DNA of 6,993 bases, taken from the NCBI GenBank assembly GCA_031261905.1, contig JAISIS010000038.1, positions 1-6,993 on the forward strand, in the 5' to 3' direction. Positions 5,199-6,993 of this stretch are shown piece by piece. The translations under genes and the position numbers were made by a program. The notes beneath the pieces were generated by a model, which saw only the letters and a program-made list of their open reading frames with translations, was not told the origin of the DNA and did no database searches. The stretch's first letter is position 1. The number at the start of each line of letters is the position of its first letter. The DNA is from Burkholderiaceae bacterium. GTDB lineage: Bacteria; Pseudomonadota; Gammaproteobacteria; Burkholderiales; Burkholderiaceae_D.

Positions 5199-6602
5199 TG
5201 TGAAAGACGCGCCTTGCGCGGCATCATCAATCTCCTCTTCGCCCTGGATGGGAAAAGTCATGGATACCACCAGACCGTTGCCTGCCGGATTGTCTTTCAA
5301 CTGTACATTGCCGCCATAACGCAACACGATGCGGTTGACGATTGCCAGCCCCAACCCGGAGCCTCCATCATGCTTTTTGGCATGGGTTGCCCGGGTAAAG
5401 GGACGCAGGAACCTTTCCTTGTCTGCATCCGGGATACCAGGCCCCCTGTCCGAAACCTCAAAAATATACTCATCACCCAGCTTTTGGCAGAGGACGCCGA
5501 TCTCAACCCTGCCCGTATTGCCGGATCGGCCATAATGCATTGCATTTGCCACCAGATTGCTGAAGACCCGGTCAAAATCGGAATAATTTCCCAGAGAAAA
5601 AAGCCCCTTTTCCACGCTGCTGTGCACCAGCACATCCGGGAAACGGGCACGCACATCAGCAATCGCTTCTTCCAGCATCTCGCTGATATTAACAACTTCA
5701 GGTACCTTCACACCGCCGCGCGCGTAATCCATAAACTGAGCGACAATGCCATTCATTTGCCGGATATCGCTTTCCATGCCGCTTTTCTCTTCACTGGACA
5801 AATTGGAGAGTTCGACTTCCAGTTGCATACGGGTGAGTGGCGTGCGCAAATCATGCGAGATGCCGCCCAGGAATTCCGTACGCTCTTCCTCAAGGGATTG
5901 CAGTTCCTTGACCATCTGGTTAAAACTGCGATTAGCTTCATGCACTTCCGATGTGCCATCTTCCGGCAGGCGCTCCGGCGTCTGCCCGGTAGCAAATGTC
6001 TTTGCCGCGGTAGCCAGTGAAATAAGCGGCTTGTTAATAAGCCCGGAAATGAATCCGGCGCCAACCAGCGAAAAACCAAAGCCAACTGCAATCCACCAGA
6101 ACCATTGCCAGTTGGTGATTTTCTGCAAGCGGTCACTAGGCAACATCAGCCAATATTCATCCGGATTGCCAACCATCCTGAAGCTGATCCAGAAATTTTC
6201 CACGCCGTTTACTTTCCTGGATATTTTTGTATCAGCGCCAAGCTGCGGACGAAGCATCCTCAAAATCTGATACCAGCGGTCATTTTTTTGCAGTGACTCA
6301 ACTTTATCCGTTGGCTCAAGCGCATAAACACGAATACCTTCGTTGTTATCAAGATCCCAAAGCAGCGCGCGCCGTAACTCCGGATCGGAATGCATCAGTG
6401 CCGCCCGTGTAATTCTCACAATCGAAACAAGCTGGTCGGCGATCTGCCGGGAAAGCGGCTCGTGCTCAACTGCACGAAAACTCAGCACCCATGCGCCCAC
6501 GCTGACGCTGATAAGGAGGGAAAGCAAAAGGAAAGTACGCCAGAACAACCCGCTTTGCCACCATGGCATGACCACTGGCTCGACAAAGGTTTCGCGATTC
6601 AT
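5154..6602 (-). CDS. envZ: EnvZ-like sensor histidine kinase of the OmpR/EnvZ two-component system
   Basis: This 482-residue inner-membrane kinase senses envelope conditions and phosphorylates or dephosphorylates the adjacent OmpR-type regulator. Transmembrane helix 1 is about 20-42, a periplasmic sensor domain of about 125 residues follows, and helix 2 is about 167-189. A HAMP linker spans about 190-240, with a fully conserved-looking phosphoacceptor motif GGISHDLRTPLTRMQ carrying His250. The ATP-binding domain has the N box with Asn349 and Asn353, the G1 box DRGPGIPD (385-392), the F box near FLRPFTRA and the G2 box GGSGLGLAIV (413-422). GAGAGG a few bases upstream supports the ATG at 6602. 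The gap to the regulator stop is 40 bases, so the two form one operon in OmpR-EnvZ order. The last 14 residues and stop are read antisense through the phosphoesterase gene. The kinase call is certain; the EnvZ name rests on the OmpR partner and the H-box region. Confidence 0.93.
   Translation of the reverse strand: MNRETFVEPVVMPWWQSGLFWRTFLLLSLLISVSVGAWVLSFRAVEHEPLSRQIADQLVSIVRITRAALMHSDPELRRALLWDLDNNEGIRVYALEPTDKVESLQKNDRWYQILRMLRPQLGADTKISRKVNGVENFWISFRMVGNPDEYWLMLPSDRLQKITNWQWFWWIAVGFGFSLVGAGFISGLINKPLISLATAAKTFATGQTPERLPEDGTSEVHEANRSFNQMVKELQSLEEERTEFLGGISHDLRTPLTRMQLEVELSNLSSEEKSGMESDIRQMNGIVAQFMDYARGGVKVPEVVNISEMLEEAIADVRARFPDVLVHSSVEKGLFSLGNYSDFDRVFSNLVANAMHYGRSGNTGRVEIGVLCQKLGDEYIFEVSDRGPGIPDADKERFLRPFTRATHAKKHDGGSGLGLAIVNRIVLRYGGNVQLKDNPAGNGLVVSMTFPIQGEEEIDDAAQGASFTSDRLSGAKHNNGHL
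5183..5197. other. Small perfect hairpin inside the convergent gene overlap
   Basis: CAGACA (5183-5188) and TGTCTG (5192-5197) form a six-pair stem with a three-base loop that includes part of the phosphoesterase stop codon. It lies within the 45-base overlap of the two converging genes. Neither strand has a following T-run, so it is at most a weak terminator or a pausing site. Confidence 0.25.
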
Positions 6603-6642
6603 TTTCCTCTCGCTCCGGCAAACCCGATGACATCAGCCGCTT

Positions 6643-6993
6643 TTACTGGGGTTGTCCATTCGGTATAAAAACATAACCCAGGCCCCATACGGTCTGGATA
6701 TAAACAGGATGTGCGGGATCAGGCTCAATCAATTTCCGTAAACGGGATATCTGCACATCCAGACTGCGGTCAAAAACTTCATACTCACGGCCTCGCGCAA
6801 GGCTCATCAGCTTGTCCCTCGAGAGCGGTTGCCTTACATGCTGCGAAAACGCCTTCAACACGGAAAACTCGCCCGTCGTCAACTGAATCGTTTCCCCGCT
6901 TTTGGTCAGCGCGCGCGTACTCAAATCCAGCTCAAAATCGCCAAAACGGAAAATCTGGTGCGTTTCCGTTGGCGAGCCGGGAATATTATCCGG
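6643..6993 (-). CDS. ompR: OmpR-type response regulator, C-terminal DNA-binding part (N-terminus beyond window)
   Basis: The visible 116 residues, open to the right edge, are the winged-helix DNA-binding domain of an OmpR/PhoB-family regulator plus part of the linker. The receiver domain with its phosphorylated Asp lies outside the window. Several stretches match E. coli OmpR almost word for word as I remember it: PLSRDKLM, LARGREYE, RSLDVQISRLRKLIE, DPAHPVYIQT and VWGLGYVF. The linker ahead of FGDFELDLSTRAL is short and polar. A TTG near 6924 is only an internal codon, because the frame continues upstream through a normal linker and beta-strand. It would bind promoter DNA as a phosphorylated dimer and typically controls porins and other envelope genes; those targets are inferred from the family. 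It lies 40 bases ahead of the kinase in the same operon. Confidence 0.94.
   Translation of the reverse strand, partial: PDNIPGSPTETHQIFRFGDFELDLSTRALTKSGETIQLTTGEFSVLKAFSQHVRQPLSRDKLMSLARGREYEVFDRSLDVQISRLRKLIEPDPAHPVYIQTVWGLGYVFIPNGQPQ

Noticed and set aside
5214..6020. Plus-strand 268-codon open frame antisense to the kinase
   Set aside because: The minus strand carries the H, N, G1 and G2 boxes of a histidine kinase; the plus-strand translation has no domain signal.
6643..6924. Reading the OmpR-like fragment as a complete 93-residue stand-alone DNA-binding protein
   Set aside because: The start would be a TTG without a ribosome binding site, and the same frame continues to the window edge with typical linker sequence.
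1..6993. CRISPR array, insertion sequence ends, tRNA or rRNA genes, phage genes
   Set aside because: No regularly spaced long repeats, transposase motifs, cloverleaf sequences or phage proteins could be seen on either strand.

Overview
The window reads as a chromosomal stretch from a Gram-negative proteobacterium of middling GC content. The evidence is a lipoprotein-type RND efflux adaptor and a pair closely resembling OmpR/EnvZ. The style of the proteins suggests a betaproteobacterium, perhaps a lower-GC member of the Burkholderiales, but this is inference from remembered family sequences and no search was run. There are no tRNA or rRNA genes, insertion sequences, CRISPR arrays or phage genes. 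The six genes are tightly packed and look intact apart from the two cut by the window edges.

Layout. (1) At 1-1019, minus strand, is the N-terminal 339 residues of an AcrA/MexA-type periplasmic adaptor lipoprotein; its C-terminus, and presumably the inner-membrane pump gene, lie beyond the left edge. (2) 1020-1400 is a 381-base divergent intergenic region with a good minus-strand promoter candidate for the adaptor, a weaker plus-strand candidate, and a possible hairpin hiding a ribosome binding site. (3) At 1401-3969, plus strand, is a probable two-gene operon of hydrolases: a YcaC-like isochorismatase-superfamily cysteine hydrolase, then a YtcJ-like amidohydrolase with an unusual Cys/His-rich tail. 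The 43-base gap between them carries four TGTAA repeats spaced about one helical turn apart. (4) 3970-4058 holds a perfect 14-bp hairpin whose right arm can instead pair with a third copy of the same motif; a perfect TATAAT lies in the second structure. (5) At 4059-5198, plus strand, is a membrane-anchored calcineurin-like metallophosphoesterase. (6) At 5154-6993, minus strand, is an ompR-envZ type two-component operon. The kinase gene overlaps the phosphoesterase tail to tail by 45 bases, and the regulator is cut by the right edge.

How the parts fit. The two hydrolases probably act on one small amide- or carbamoyl-containing substrate, in series or in parallel; the substrate cannot be read from sequence. 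The efflux adaptor diverges from them and could share regulation, but no local regulator gene is present. The OmpR/EnvZ pair is most likely a core envelope or osmotic stress system.

I do not see a clear new multi-gene system. The observations most worth following up are the nested alternative hairpins at 3973-4031, the Cys/His tail of the amidohydrolase, the codon-register antisense overlap at 5154-5198, and the phased repeats at 2080-2114.
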